From positions 40,720 through 104,719 of IMG/VR virus record IMGVR_UViG_3300046332_000238: a stretch of 64,000 nucleotides of DNA. One strand, written 5' to 3'. The position numbers and the translations under genes were made by a program. This stretch comes from a virus. Position 1 is the stretch's first letter, and every line of letters starts with the position of its first letter. Below the pieces are notes generated by a model. That model was not told the origin of the DNA. It did not search any database and saw only the letters and a list, made by a program, of their open reading frames with translations. This document shows positions 56,701 through 64,000 of the stretch, in pieces.

Positions 56701-57653
56701 ATCAACCAACACTGTTGTCAACAAATCAGTTGGATTCTGAAGTTGCTGTGATTCCTGGTAAATTTGGTTCACCAACATATGACCATATTTACCTAAATGA
56801 TAATAAAGGTGAACGATTACTACAAGCAAACAATGCAAACTCATTCTCGTTGTTTGCACAATTGTCATCATCATCAAGTGCATTGAGTCCAATCATCTCC
56901 GATGACGGAACATCATTGTATAATATTCAATGGAACATTAATAACCTAGGTCTATCAAATAGTTCTATTGCATTAATTAATGGTGGTACTGGTTATTCTA
57001 ATAACATAAGTGGAAATACAACAGTATCAATTTCTGCACCAGACATTGCAGGCGGCACACAAGCATATGCATCCGCGAATGTAGATGGTGGTGTTATTCA
57101 GTCTGTTTGGATTACAACACCAGGCAGTGGTTACTTAACAACACCTACAATTACAGTATCTGATGCAAACACCACACCTGGTATTAATGCATCTGTGTCA
57201 GCAGTATCTGAATATTCACCTTCAGGTGGTAATGCGTTGGCTCGTTATGTGACCAAGAAAACCACACTAAGTGCATCAAATGATTCACAAGACTTGCGTG
57301 TGTTCTTTACTGCTTATCGACCAGCTGGTACAAACATCTATGTGTTCTATCGTGTACAAAATAGAGATGATTCACAAACATTTGAAAATGGTACATGGCA
57401 ACTAGCAACCTATGTGAACAATACAGGTAATGGTTTCTCCACATCAAGAGATGACACATTAGAATTTGAAGTTGCACCAGGAGTTAATGGTGTTGCTGAC
57501 GACCAAATCTCTTATACAAGCACAACAGGCACAACATACACATCATATAACCAATTTGCAATTAAGATTGTATTTGTAACTAGTGATAAAACAAATGTTC
57601 CATTCTTGACCGACATTCGTGCATTAGCATTACCATCAGGAACAGGCATCTAA
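50718..57653 (+). CDS. giant baseplate/tail fibre protein with DUF4815-type N-terminus
   Basis: 2311 residues, the largest gene here. N-terminal NVDPYFDDFDPSKNFHRILF and KPGVAVQARELTQSQTLLQS QISKFADNIF is the DUF4815 signature found in large fibre/baseplate proteins of exo-T-even phages (gp10 position). HRRWTMDDISDLQTRVNNIE is a second conserved spot. Around residues 1410-1510 a PA14-like carbohydrate-binding domain (TATYYFQAVADEDGKVYLDG, GDHVVRITANAGSPSDNFIA) is visible. Near the C-terminus lies a GxGY module (INGGTGYSNNI; TTPGSGYLTTPTITV). Likely forms the outer baseplate and fibre attachment, possibly with glycan binding. Confidence 0.8.
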   Translation: MALNFNVDPYFDDFDPSKNFHRILFKPGVAVQARELTQSQTLLQSQISKFADNIFSQNTPVNGGKVTTNLNCQYLKLNPQFNGVNIVAEDFKNRIIQDATGTILAKVIATAEATGTDVTAGDPPTLIVTYFTGGEFTDAMNIFPTDGSNFAATTIGIPDGTTCTGKASVASISDGVFYVRNGFFTSSTQNDDGTFSKYSIGNFVSVQPQTTILNKYSNVPSFRLGLSITETVADYVDDPSLLDPAVGASNYQAPGADRYQITLSLITLPLELGNDDQFIELVRIENGIIVKQVDSTVYATIDDYFAKRTFDTNGDFVVNDFNLTPVANTSNSAKYDLKIGKGVAYVRGYKIENQSDTTLINDRARTQQTLDNNSVFVDYGSYFYVDTVNGLFDVTTAFPVDLHCIPAANIATANATTYASTLVGTGYIRNMTYDRNTTAANTKSYVFKSFMYNISTNQLNGNVASANATTITLSPTSSGQLSPYANAYYGVVINIPTGTGSGYTGRITAYDPVNKTATVNPTFTIPPDSSSTFSFKFDTFDVDSLANTATGTTTINSSANINASSKSNGVGTGDTILNNPNVPELLYNIGYPYVATLSDSSYSSTKVWRTKAFSGTGTVSLALTLPVALQGQMTFAGGVGALSPDAILQNYTVIVTSTTDTANNGVVGSVMDFTSSGNTVTIAAGANTVTFTSTKYKTPLTVSVISKVNIGNADATDHFLKTKTLVTGNTTNVSISGPDGIIASNTYVDLTAGHVYIKNAALLSTGQPQSLYVTDLKRLIKVIDTKSPGAAATDAMLSDSSYDVTRNFSLNNGQKDGLYDHAFLVLNAGAPKPRGNILVIFDFYTHSFADGYFSVESYVNESYAQIPSYTAQNGKTYLLRDALDFRPSRKNGTSTFDYEYSANPSTNDTGFYIPQDLTNWLSTYSFYYGRKDKLVLTKDKNFQIIQGNPSTNPILPVQPDGSLLIANLTHDPYTAYLPSETPKGVLPNLSLEKVKHRRWTMDDISDLQTRVNNIEYYTTLNLLEQNAQSLQVPDANGLNRFKNGILVDDFSTYAVGDTSNPDFSASIDRIGKKMTAAQLVQNYPLSSINTLNAIGKPSTSANTLGYQLHNIGKGTNIFTLPYTTTPIIKQPLASQTVNLNPFTTPVYQGVCYLNPPMDNWVDNTQEPDLLIVDPNLQIYQESNTLNTLSVTNWQTIPGTQVTSVGPRTVKNRVATQTTTITSTQSQTTTQGYWSNLGSSYSSNNGYITDISIQPYIRSQSLLFKAKGLKLNTPVQTFFDGVSVDEFISNPDVLELTGVTGEFAEDDVIGYKDTGLNKFLPIATVVSIYKYPNSTNVRLYIASNFHTTFGNVSGATTIQNAFFDENGVYVSKTAEGTLPVSSVVSFNNNGFVSSVGGAFTDATLTSKTLYRASHPRYNAFSQAHGVWSTQKKTGNVDISFTVNFPKTATYYFQAVADEDGKVYLDGAEKIDMLVEGTAYLYSQSVTAGDHVVRITANAGSPSDNFIAVAIADTAWTAGKPTTTGNIIFTTINPPAIVPTNVGAVFPMAGGGAYYTGVTQIALSPSAANTDNYYVGTKVNITSTFVSQTVAGSAANRSTQTYKPTITAYNGDTRLATLSSPVNISVGVNTLIGGNITSPYSLSGLKSNYVLAVAQGGHATLSTNENGDFVGIFNVPEGTFRNGDRIFRVDNRTTPNDPGSATTWTEATFTASGLSTRSQSIDFAPSISAAKNVFTKTAQKSLVSTTTVSNPYDPVAQGFIIDNDTYPNGAFISSAKFFFQSKPTTTSIPVTLSIVGTLNGYPNGVTLDHSIVTKTPDTVKASSAPHYLDATTYTEFTFAAPVFIQPGVLYAFILQSASQDYNVYVAAQNSTALASSVKNLPTDETPTNITKIGTSPYVAAMFESQNSITWTADQTKALMFTVNRCVFDTTKSPKIRMVTPKFLPTRKGVNNDIQAFYDSNLINNVDGVHSIVDQPSDAYNISVTDFVPTDTNIGYTYQPTLLSTNQLDSEVAVIPGKFGSPTYDHIYLNDNKGERLLQANNANSFSLFAQLSSSSSALSPIISDDGTSLYNIQWNINNLGLSNSSIALINGGTGYSNNISGNTTVSISAPDIAGGTQAYASANVDGGVIQSVWITTPGSGYLTTPTITVSDANTTPGINASVSAVSEYSPSGGNALARYVTKKTTLSASNDSQDLRVFFTAYRPAGTNIYVFYRVQNRDDSQTFENGTWQLATYVNNTGNGFSTSRDDTLEFEVAPGVNGVADDQISYTSTTGTTYTSYNQFAIKIVFVTSDKTNVPFLTDIRALALPSGTGI

Positions 57654-57654
57654 T

Positions 57655-57876
57655 ATGTCTTTAGTAAAAGTTACTGGTACAAACTTTATCAGAGACACTT
57701 CAAGTATGGCCCTCATCAATAATGATGATGTGGCCAGAAACGAGTATTATTCCAAAGTGCGTATGTTAAAGACACAAAAGGATGAGATAAATACAGTAAA
57801 GTCTGAAATTGCCGGCATTAAAGAAGATATGGTTGAAATAAAAAAATTAATGCTAAAACTACTGGAAAAAGGTTAA
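57655..57876 (+). CDS. small coiled-coil virion protein
   Basis: 73 residues. SLVKVTGTNFIRDTSSMALI NNDD-type start, then a helix EYYSKVRMLKTQKDEINTVK, SEIAGIKEDMVEIKKLMLKL that forms a coiled coil with regular I/V/L spacing. Common directly after DUF4815-type genes in exo-T-even phages. May be a trimeric connector for fibres. Confidence 0.7.
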   Translation: MSLVKVTGTNFIRDTSSMALINNDDVARNEYYSKVRMLKTQKDEINTVKSEIAGIKEDMVEIKKLMLKLLEKG

Positions 57877-57877
57877 A

Positions 57878-60800
57878 ATGGCCAACACCGTTACAAATAT
57901 AAGTTATGCTAATACATTTGGTGAATGGGTAGTTGCTACCGATGCATTAATTGCGGAAAACAATGCATTAGCAGCAGCTGATTACACAAAATCATCAGGT
58001 ACTCTATACCTAAATGAAACTACACAGAACTCATTGCAGGCGAACGGCAATATCATTGTTCAAAAACAATTGTTGGTTCAAGGTTCAGGTTCATCTGCCA
58101 CAATACAGAACAACTTAGGCGTCGGTGGTCAATTAAATTTGACCAATGCATCCATTGGTCTTGTTGTTACAAGTCAAGCAAACATTGGTGGTCTATTGAA
58201 TGTGCAAGGTTCAGGAATTGGACTTTCTGTTGCAAACAATGCATATATTGGGAATAATTTAACTGTACGTTATGATATAATTTCAAATACTGTACAGTCA
58301 AATACTTCAGTAAATACTGAATCACTTAGTGTTACAGGTACAAGTTATTCGGATGTTGTTAAAGGCAACACATCAATTAATACACCAACACTCAGTGTTT
58401 CTGGTACAAGTTTTGCAGATGTTATTCAAGCAAATACATCAGCTAACACCAGAACATTAAGTGTTACTGGTATTGGTTTTGTTAATGTATTACAAGCAAA
58501 TTCTTCTGTAAATACCCAAACTTCTAGTGTAACACAAACTGGTTTTGTTAATGTATTACAAGCAAATACATCCACAAATACTCAAACTTCTAGTGTAACA
58601 CAAACCAGTTTTGTTAATATATCACAAGCAAATTCTTCTGTAAATACTAGAACATTAAGTGTTACAAATACAGGGTATGTGGATAAACTACAAGCCAATA
58701 CTAGTGTATTGACTGGAACAATACAAGCAAATACATCCACAAATACTCAAACTTCTAGTGTAACACAAACCAGTTTTGTTAAAGTATTACAAGCAAATAC
58801 ATCAATTAACACAGAAACACTAAGTGTTACAGGCACAAGTTTTGCAGATAAAATACAAGCTAATACTTCAATTGATGCACCACTACTTAGTGTTAGTGGT
58901 ACAGGATTTGTTAATGTATTACAAGCAAACGTATCCACAAATACACAAACTTCTAGTGTAACACAAACCAGTTTTGTTAAAGTATTACAAGCAAATACAT
59001 CAATTAACACAACAAATATTTTTGCAACAACAAATTCTGTAAGTAATGCTGTTATTGCAAATAATTATATTACCGCACCCGATGCATATGTAACAAATGT
59101 TGCAGTAACTGGACTGTATGGTAGTGCAACCGCATTAGGTTCTGCTTATGGAATGACTGTTGGTGCAGGTGGTTTAAGTGTTACAGGCAATTTTACAATC
59201 AATGGTACAATTGTTTATAATACAACAACTTTGACATTGAGTGCAACAACACCGAATCAGGTGTCAGCATTCCAGGTATTCAGAACAGCAAATGGTTTTC
59301 CTAATGGTACTGAAGCAAATGCAGCAATTCGTTGGAATGAATCTAATGGATATTGGGACATTCGTGATGTAAATAACCTTTCCAGTTACTCAAAAATTTT
59401 AACTGCGAACTTAATTAGTGATTCTGTCATATCAACAAGTGCAGACACTGTTGCAAGTTCAAATGCTGTCAACTCGTTATTAGGTTCGGTGATTGCAGCT
59501 AATGCGGCGTTCCTAAAAGCAAACAGTGCATATGAGTCACAGAACACTACTGGTTCTTATGCCAATAATTCATTCCTAAAAGCAAACAGTGCTTATGGTT
59601 CACAGAATACCACCGGAATCTATGCAAATTCATCATTCTTAAAAGCAAATGCAGCATATACTAGAGCAAATAACTCTATTAATGCAAACGTTGGTGGTGT
59701 AATTACTGCAACTACCGCAGCATTGTCAAATATTACAGGTGCATTAGTCGTATCTGGTGGTGTTGGTATTTCTGGAAATGTGTACACAGGCAGTCTTGTT
59801 ATTACAGGAACAACAAGTAATGGCATCACATTTTCTGATGGTTCAACACAATTAACATCAAGTGCAGGTGCAGGTTTATATGCTAATGGTGCTTTTATAC
59901 AAGCAAACACAGCAACTACCAATGCATCAATAGCAGATTCCAAAGCAGTTACTGCTGGTTCTTATGCCAACTCAGCATACACTCAAGCAAATACTGCCAC
60001 AACCAATGCAGCAACAGCAGATTCTAAAGCAGTAACAGCAGGTTCTTATGCAAACTCAGCATACACTCAAGCAAATACTGCCACAACCAATGCATCAATA
60101 TCAGATGGTAAAGCAGTAACAGCAGGGTCTTATGCCAATAGTGCTTTTGGTGTTGCTAACTCAGCAAGTCTATACGCTAACGGCGCATTCTTAAAAGCAA
60201 ATACAGCAACTACCAATGCTGCTGGCGCATCTTTATATGCTAATGGATCATTTATACAAGCAAACGCAGCATATGATCGTGCGAATACATCAGCAAACAT
60301 ATTTGTTGGCACAACAGGATCAGTTTCACAATTAAGTGGTGTAATTTCTTATTCGAGCAATAACGGATTAACAATTGTTGCAACAACAGCAAACAATCTT
60401 GCAATCAGTACATCTCAAGATTTAAGAACATCTGCATCTCCAACCTTCAGTGCATTAACAATAACTAACTTTGCAACATCAACAACTCCAACAACCAATA
60501 CCAGCAACACACAAATTGCAACAACTGCGTTTGTAAATGCAACAATGAATACTGGTATAACATATGCACATAGTATTTCTGGTACTGCGGCAATCGCAAA
60601 TTCGTTGGTAACTTCGACCAATTATCAAGTCAAAACAATTGGTGTTGGTACTGCTCCTGATTCTGCAAATACAGGTTCCATTCGTGCTACAGGTGATATC
60701 ACTGCATATTACTCAGATGATAGATTGAAAACTAGATTCAATAACATACCAAATGCAGTACAAAAAGTACAGTCTTTGAATGGATTCTATTATCAAGCAA

Positions 60801-61009
60801 ATCAGATCGCAATGGATTTAGGTTATAAATCAATAATGGAAGTTGGTGTATCGGCACAAGAAGTACAAAGAGTATTACCGGAAATTATTGCAGCAGCTCC
60901 AATCGATAATCAATACCTGACAGTTAAATATGATAAACTTGTGCCGTTACTTATCGAAGCAATTAAAGAATTGAAACAAGAAATAGATACTTTAAAAGGA
61001 ATCAAATAA
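57878..61009 (+). CDS. tail fibre/spike with C-terminal S74 intramolecular chaperone
   Basis: 1043 residues. Helical start, then about 13 repeats of a 22-residue unit (NTSTNTQTSSVTQTSFVNIS type) over residues 140-380; receptor-type beta region; further YANSAYTQANTATTNA repeats (650-800); and at the end YYSDDRLKTRFNNIPNAVQK, LNGFYYQANQIAM, GVSAQEVQRVLPEI and a final coiled coil. The end is the peptidase S74/endosialidase chaperone domain, which trimerises the fibre and cuts itself off at the Ser before DDRLK. Followed by a strong terminator. Confidence 0.85.
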   Translation: MANTVTNISYANTFGEWVVATDALIAENNALAAADYTKSSGTLYLNETTQNSLQANGNIIVQKQLLVQGSGSSATIQNNLGVGGQLNLTNASIGLVVTSQANIGGLLNVQGSGIGLSVANNAYIGNNLTVRYDIISNTVQSNTSVNTESLSVTGTSYSDVVKGNTSINTPTLSVSGTSFADVIQANTSANTRTLSVTGIGFVNVLQANSSVNTQTSSVTQTGFVNVLQANTSTNTQTSSVTQTSFVNISQANSSVNTRTLSVTNTGYVDKLQANTSVLTGTIQANTSTNTQTSSVTQTSFVKVLQANTSINTETLSVTGTSFADKIQANTSIDAPLLSVSGTGFVNVLQANVSTNTQTSSVTQTSFVKVLQANTSINTTNIFATTNSVSNAVIANNYITAPDAYVTNVAVTGLYGSATALGSAYGMTVGAGGLSVTGNFTINGTIVYNTTTLTLSATTPNQVSAFQVFRTANGFPNGTEANAAIRWNESNGYWDIRDVNNLSSYSKILTANLISDSVISTSADTVASSNAVNSLLGSVIAANAAFLKANSAYESQNTTGSYANNSFLKANSAYGSQNTTGIYANSSFLKANAAYTRANNSINANVGGVITATTAALSNITGALVVSGGVGISGNVYTGSLVITGTTSNGITFSDGSTQLTSSAGAGLYANGAFIQANTATTNASIADSKAVTAGSYANSAYTQANTATTNAATADSKAVTAGSYANSAYTQANTATTNASISDGKAVTAGSYANSAFGVANSASLYANGAFLKANTATTNAAGASLYANGSFIQANAAYDRANTSANIFVGTTGSVSQLSGVISYSSNNGLTIVATTANNLAISTSQDLRTSASPTFSALTITNFATSTTPTTNTSNTQIATTAFVNATMNTGITYAHSISGTAAIANSLVTSTNYQVKTIGVGTAPDSANTGSIRATGDITAYYSDDRLKTRFNNIPNAVQKVQSLNGFYYQANQIAMDLGYKSIMEVGVSAQEVQRVLPEIIAAAPIDNQYLTVKYDKLVPLLIEAIKELKQEIDTLKGIK
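58290..59010 (+). repeat. 66-bp tandem coding repeats in the fibre gene
   Basis: About ten units coding for the pattern QANTSxNTxTxSVTxTxFxx. Some units are identical for over 60 bp, for example those ending near 58620, 58790 and 58985. Confidence 0.85.
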
Positions 61010-61040
61010 TGTTATTCTGATTTAATTAGTAAAAATACCA

Positions 61041-61078
61041 AAAACCTTCTCAACTAAATAGACTGAGAAGGTTTTTTT
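61041..61078 (+). terminator. strong terminator, bidirectional in form
   Basis: AAAACCTTCTCA (61041-61052), 11-nt loop, TGAGAAGGTTTT (61064-61075) with T-run to 61078: a 12-bp stem flanked by A-run and T-run. Confidence 0.9.
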
Positions 61079-61092
61079 ATATAGAGGACACC

Positions 61093-61434
61093 ATGGCCGC
61101 AGGTTATCAAGAGCTCTTCCTTGAACAAGGAACAGATTTCAATACATCAATCACACTAGATGATGCTGATGGTGTACCTTACGATTTGACAGACTTTGTT
61201 GCAAAAAGTCAGATGCGTAAATCATATTATTCCAATTCAACCACCGCACAGTTTGTCATTTCAATTAATGATCCAAGTAATGGTGTTATTTTAATGACGT
61301 TGCCATCAGCAAATACTGCAAATATTGCGGCCGGTAGATATGTGTATGATGTGGTTATTAAGAATTCTTCAAATAATATTACGAGAGTATTAGAAGGTAT
61401 TGTAAACGTTCTACCTCGTGTTACAGTGTTTTAA
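61093..61434 (+). CDS. small virion protein, beta-sandwich type
   Basis: 113 residues. QELFLEQGTDFNTSITLDDA, DGVPYDLTDFVAKSQMRKSY and AAGRYVYDVVIKNSSNNITR, VLEGIVNVLPRVT. The pattern QG-(T/S)-x-F-x-x-x-(I/L)-x-(L/I)-x-D-x-x-G-x-x-x-(D/N)-LT-(D/G)-(Y/F) is typical of small Ig-like proteins at fibre bases in T4-type phages. A weak SD lies before ATG; it follows a terminator so it must have its own late transcription, although no perfect NATAAATA is near. Confidence 0.75.
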   Translation: MAAGYQELFLEQGTDFNTSITLDDADGVPYDLTDFVAKSQMRKSYYSNSTTAQFVISINDPSNGVILMTLPSANTANIAAGRYVYDVVIKNSSNNITRVLEGIVNVLPRVTVF

Positions 61435-61443
61435 AGGAAAACA

Positions 61444-64000
61444 ATGCCTAATGTAACAGTTACTCCACCATCAAACATAAAAGTAGAAGTTGGTAATCAA
61501 GAAGGTGGTACAGTACAATCATTAAGTTATGGCAACAGAACACTCAAAAGTGCTTCTGATTTAATTATTGGTGACGCGCAAACTGGTTATGTTATCACCT
61601 ACGATTCCGCAAATAATAATTTTGCGGTTTTACCCACTGGTGGCGTAGACACATCAAAAATTCAGTCATCATATAACCATGCCAACTCTGCATTTGATGG
61701 AGCCAATGCGGCATTTATTGTTGCAAATACAGTATCAATTGCATATTCACAAGCAAACAATTCTTTTGCAAAAGCAAATGCAGCATTTCGTGCAGCAAAC
61801 TCAGCTGGTGTTTATGCAAACTCCGCTTTTGATTCTTCAAATACTGCAATCATATTGGCACAAGGTGCATATGATGCAGCAAATAATGTTGCACCACAAA
61901 TAGAACCAGCATTTAATAAAGCAAACTCAGCATATACTCAAGCGAATACTGCCACCAATAATGCTGCTGGTGCATCTTTGTATGCCAATGGTGCATTTAT
62001 ACAAGCGAATACTGCCACCAATAATGCTGCTGGTGCAAGTCTATATGCTAATGGTGCATTTATACAAGCGAATACTGCCACCAATAATGCTGCTGGTGCA
62101 AGTCTATATGCTAATGGTGCATTTATACAAGCAAACAGTGCATATTCAGCACAAAACACCACTGGTTCTTATGCTAATTCAGCATATACTCAAGCGAACA
62201 CAGCAATTACTAATGCTGCTGGCGCAAGTCTATATGCTAATGCAGCGTTCTTAGAAGCAAATGCAGCCTATGCTTTAGCAAATAATGTTGCACCACAAAT
62301 AGAACCAGCATTTTTAAAAGCAAACAGTGCATATTCAGCACAAAACACCACTGGTTCTTATGCGAACTCTGCGTATGTACAGGCAAACACTGCTATTAAT
62401 AATGCTGCTAGTGCTTCACTGTATGCTAATGCATCGTTCTTAGAAGCAAACACCGCTATAACCAACGCATCTATTGCTGATGGTAAAGCAGTTGCAGCAG
62501 TATCTTATGCAAACTCAGCAAGTCTATATGCTAATGCAGCGTTCTTAGAAGCAAATAGTGCATATGCAAAAGCAAACTTAGCATTCAATAATGCTGCTGG
62601 TGCAAGTCTATATGCCAATGGTGCTTTCGAAAAAGCAAATACCACACTACCATTAACAGGTGGCACAATAAGTGGTAATGTTATTATTCAAGGTAGTTTA
62701 GATGTTGCAGGGAATATCAATTTTACTGGAAACGTAAACTCAATTACTGTAACAGGCAACAGTGGACAATTCTTCGGCAACGTACCTACAGGATTTGGTG
62801 CTTTGTATGCAGGCATATCTACAGGATTTACTGCCTTAGATCAAACAGTATTTCAGATATCCAGTGATTACAACGGTTTCTCGCAACTTAATATGCAAAA
62901 TATTAATTCGGGCAACCAATCATCTGCGGATTATATTGTAACTGCTGATAATGGCACACAGAATGACACATATGTGGACTTAGGTATTGCAAGTAGCACA
63001 TATAATTATCCAGGTTTTGGACTAATTCACCGTAATGATGGTTACCTAATATCATATGGCAATACAGACACTGGCGGTGGCAATCTAATTGTTGCAACGG
63101 GTGCAACCAATGATATTATATTTGCTGTTGGTGGTGTGGATCATGTAAATGAAGTGATGCGTGTTAATGCACTTGGTAATAATGTATCAATTATTACCAA
63201 CGTTAATTCCACAAGCAATAATACTGGTTCATTAACAATTAACGGTGGAGTAGGTATTGCAGGTAATGTAGTTGTTGATGCAGTGTATAGTAATAATTTT
63301 TATTATGCAAATGGTATTTCTATAATTAATGATGCGACATTTAACAAAGCAAACAGTGCATATGAGTCACAGAACACTACTGGTTCTTATGCTAATTCAG
63401 CATTTGGTGTTGCAAACTCATCAAGTCTATATGCGAATGGTGCTTTTATACAAGCGAATGCTGCATATGCTTTAGCAAACACAATTGCTGGTGGTAGTAC
63501 GGATATATTTGCACGACAGCACGCTAATGATGCTTACACCCAAGCGAATACTGCAACTACTAATGCATCTGTTGCAGATGGTAAAGCAGTTACTGCCGGT
63601 TCTTATGCAAATTCAGCATTTGGTGTTGCTAACACCGCTGTAACCAATGCTACTGGTGCTTCATTGTATGCGAATGGTGCTTTTATACAAGCGAATGCTG
63701 CATTTGCTTTAGCAAACACAATTGCTGGTGGTAGTACGGATATATTTGCACGACAGCACGCTAATGACGCTTTTACACAAGCAAACTCAGCATACACCCA
63801 AGCGAATACTGCAACTACTAATGCATCTGTTGCAGATGGTAAAGCAGTTACTGCCGGTTCTTATGCAAATTCAGCATACACCCAAGCAAACACCGCAACT
63901 ACCAATGCATCTGTTGCTGATTCTAAAGCAGTAACAGCAGGTTCTTATGCTAACTCATCATACACCCAAGCAAACACAGCTACTACCAATGCAGCAACAG
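61444..64000 (+). CDS. very repetitive fibre/adhesin protein, incomplete at the window edge
   Basis: ATG at 61444 (AAAGGAAAACA upstream); the frame stays open for 852 codons to the edge. N-terminus PNVTVTPPSNIKVEVGNQEG, ASDLIIGDAQTGYVITYDSA is a particle-attachment domain. From about residue 75 come runs of YANGAFIQANTATNNAAGAS and YANSAYTQANTATTNAS-type units. A central domain (residues 400-620; PLTGGTISGNVIIQGSLDVA and NMQNINSGNQSSADYIVTAD) is shared with the 46248 protein. The repeat resumes afterwards. Heptad-like A/N spacing suggests a long trimeric helical shaft. Confidence 0.8.
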   Translation, partial: MPNVTVTPPSNIKVEVGNQEGGTVQSLSYGNRTLKSASDLIIGDAQTGYVITYDSANNNFAVLPTGGVDTSKIQSSYNHANSAFDGANAAFIVANTVSIAYSQANNSFAKANAAFRAANSAGVYANSAFDSSNTAIILAQGAYDAANNVAPQIEPAFNKANSAYTQANTATNNAAGASLYANGAFIQANTATNNAAGASLYANGAFIQANTATNNAAGASLYANGAFIQANSAYSAQNTTGSYANSAYTQANTAITNAAGASLYANAAFLEANAAYALANNVAPQIEPAFLKANSAYSAQNTTGSYANSAYVQANTAINNAASASLYANASFLEANTAITNASIADGKAVAAVSYANSASLYANAAFLEANSAYAKANLAFNNAAGASLYANGAFEKANTTLPLTGGTISGNVIIQGSLDVAGNINFTGNVNSITVTGNSGQFFGNVPTGFGALYAGISTGFTALDQTVFQISSDYNGFSQLNMQNINSGNQSSADYIVTADNGTQNDTYVDLGIASSTYNYPGFGLIHRNDGYLISYGNTDTGGGNLIVATGATNDIIFAVGGVDHVNEVMRVNALGNNVSIITNVNSTSNNTGSLTINGGVGIAGNVVVDAVYSNNFYYANGISIINDATFNKANSAYESQNTTGSYANSAFGVANSSSLYANGAFIQANAAYALANTIAGGSTDIFARQHANDAYTQANTATTNASVADGKAVTAGSYANSAFGVANTAVTNATGASLYANGAFIQANAAFALANTIAGGSTDIFARQHANDAFTQANSAYTQANTATTNASVADGKAVTAGSYANSAYTQANTATTNASVADSKAVTAGSYANSSYTQANTATTNAAT
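61680..64000 (+). repeat. interspersed YANSA/QANTA coding repeats
   Basis: Units of 60-70 bp coding YANGAFIQANTATNNAAGAS-like peptides. One tandem block at 61940-62120 has three nearly identical 66-bp copies; a larger duplication of about 240 bp is visible between 63420-63620 and 63660-63860. Confidence 0.88.

Noticed and set aside
58290-64000. CRISPR array or diversity-generating retroelement in the repeated region
   Set aside because: Repeats are in frame inside fibre genes, with no unique spacers; no reverse transcriptase gene or template/variable repeat pair is in the window.
1-64000. tRNA genes
   Set aside because: Apart from the tmRNA acceptor part I found no cloverleaf with a TTCRA arm and matching acceptor stem by eye; a covariance scan would be decisive.

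Overview
The window is part of a low-GC, T4-type (myovirus) phage genome. The evidence is a near-complete T4-like baseplate and tail gene set (gp4, gp26/51-like, gp48, gp53, gp27-like hub, gp5-like spike pieces, gp25, gp6, gp7-like, gp8), the T4 replication/late-transcription block gp33-gp59-gp32, rIIA/rIIB homologues, PhoH, a CobS-like AAA+ ATPase, several GIY-YIG homing endonucleases and NATAAATA late-promoter motifs. Gene content resembles the exo-T-even phages of aquatic bacteria. A 24-residue PqqA (PQQ precursor peptide) gene and a circularly permuted tmRNA gene point to a PQQ-making Gram-negative host. A methylotroph such as a freshwater Methylophilaceae bacterium is my inference and is not shown directly.

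Layout. 1-13.4 kb: early region on the + strand, with an AAA ATPase, a dual-specificity-type phosphatase, a run of about 20 tiny overlapping ORFs, then rIIA, rIIB and a CobS-like ATPase. Four of its transcription units start from one promoter type with a conserved GTTG-N8-CAAC dyad upstream of the -35. 13.4-21.1 kb: a minus-strand homing endonuclease, a metallophosphoesterase whose catalytic motif is interrupted by a 6-nt stop-containing insert next to a strong hairpin, a rubrerythrin-like/rubredoxin pair, a sugar epimerase, small membrane proteins and an outer-membrane beta-barrel. 21.1-25.5 kb: PhoH, a 14-blade beta-propeller virion protein, an exonuclease, the permuted tmRNA on a consensus sigma70 promoter, pqqA and a small virion-type protein. 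25.5-28.8 kb: a SleB-type lysin, then gp33-gp59-gp32, with minus-strand homing endonucleases (one truncated) on both sides of gp33.

28.8-34.9 kb (minus strand): tail assembly genes gp4, a gp2-like protein, a tail-tube family protein, gp26 with a probable -1 frameshift into a gp51-like extension, and two large tail proteins, one carrying a muralytic-type domain behind a Pro/Gly/Lys repeat. 34.9-64 kb (plus strand): the baseplate and fibre module, ending in very repetitive adhesin-like proteins. The last one runs off the window.

How it works together: host sigma70-type promoters drive the early genes, tmRNA and pqqA; gp33 with NATAAATA promoters drives virion genes and homing endonucleases. 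At least two devices appear to keep endonuclease genes silent until late: a covarying 5' leader hairpin shared by three minus-strand endonuclease leaders, and an SD-sequestering hairpin in front of the fourth. Virion proteins share duplicated modules (GxGY beta modules, YANSA/QAN repeats, beta-propeller blades). All functional statements are from reading the sequence by eye; no database search was run.
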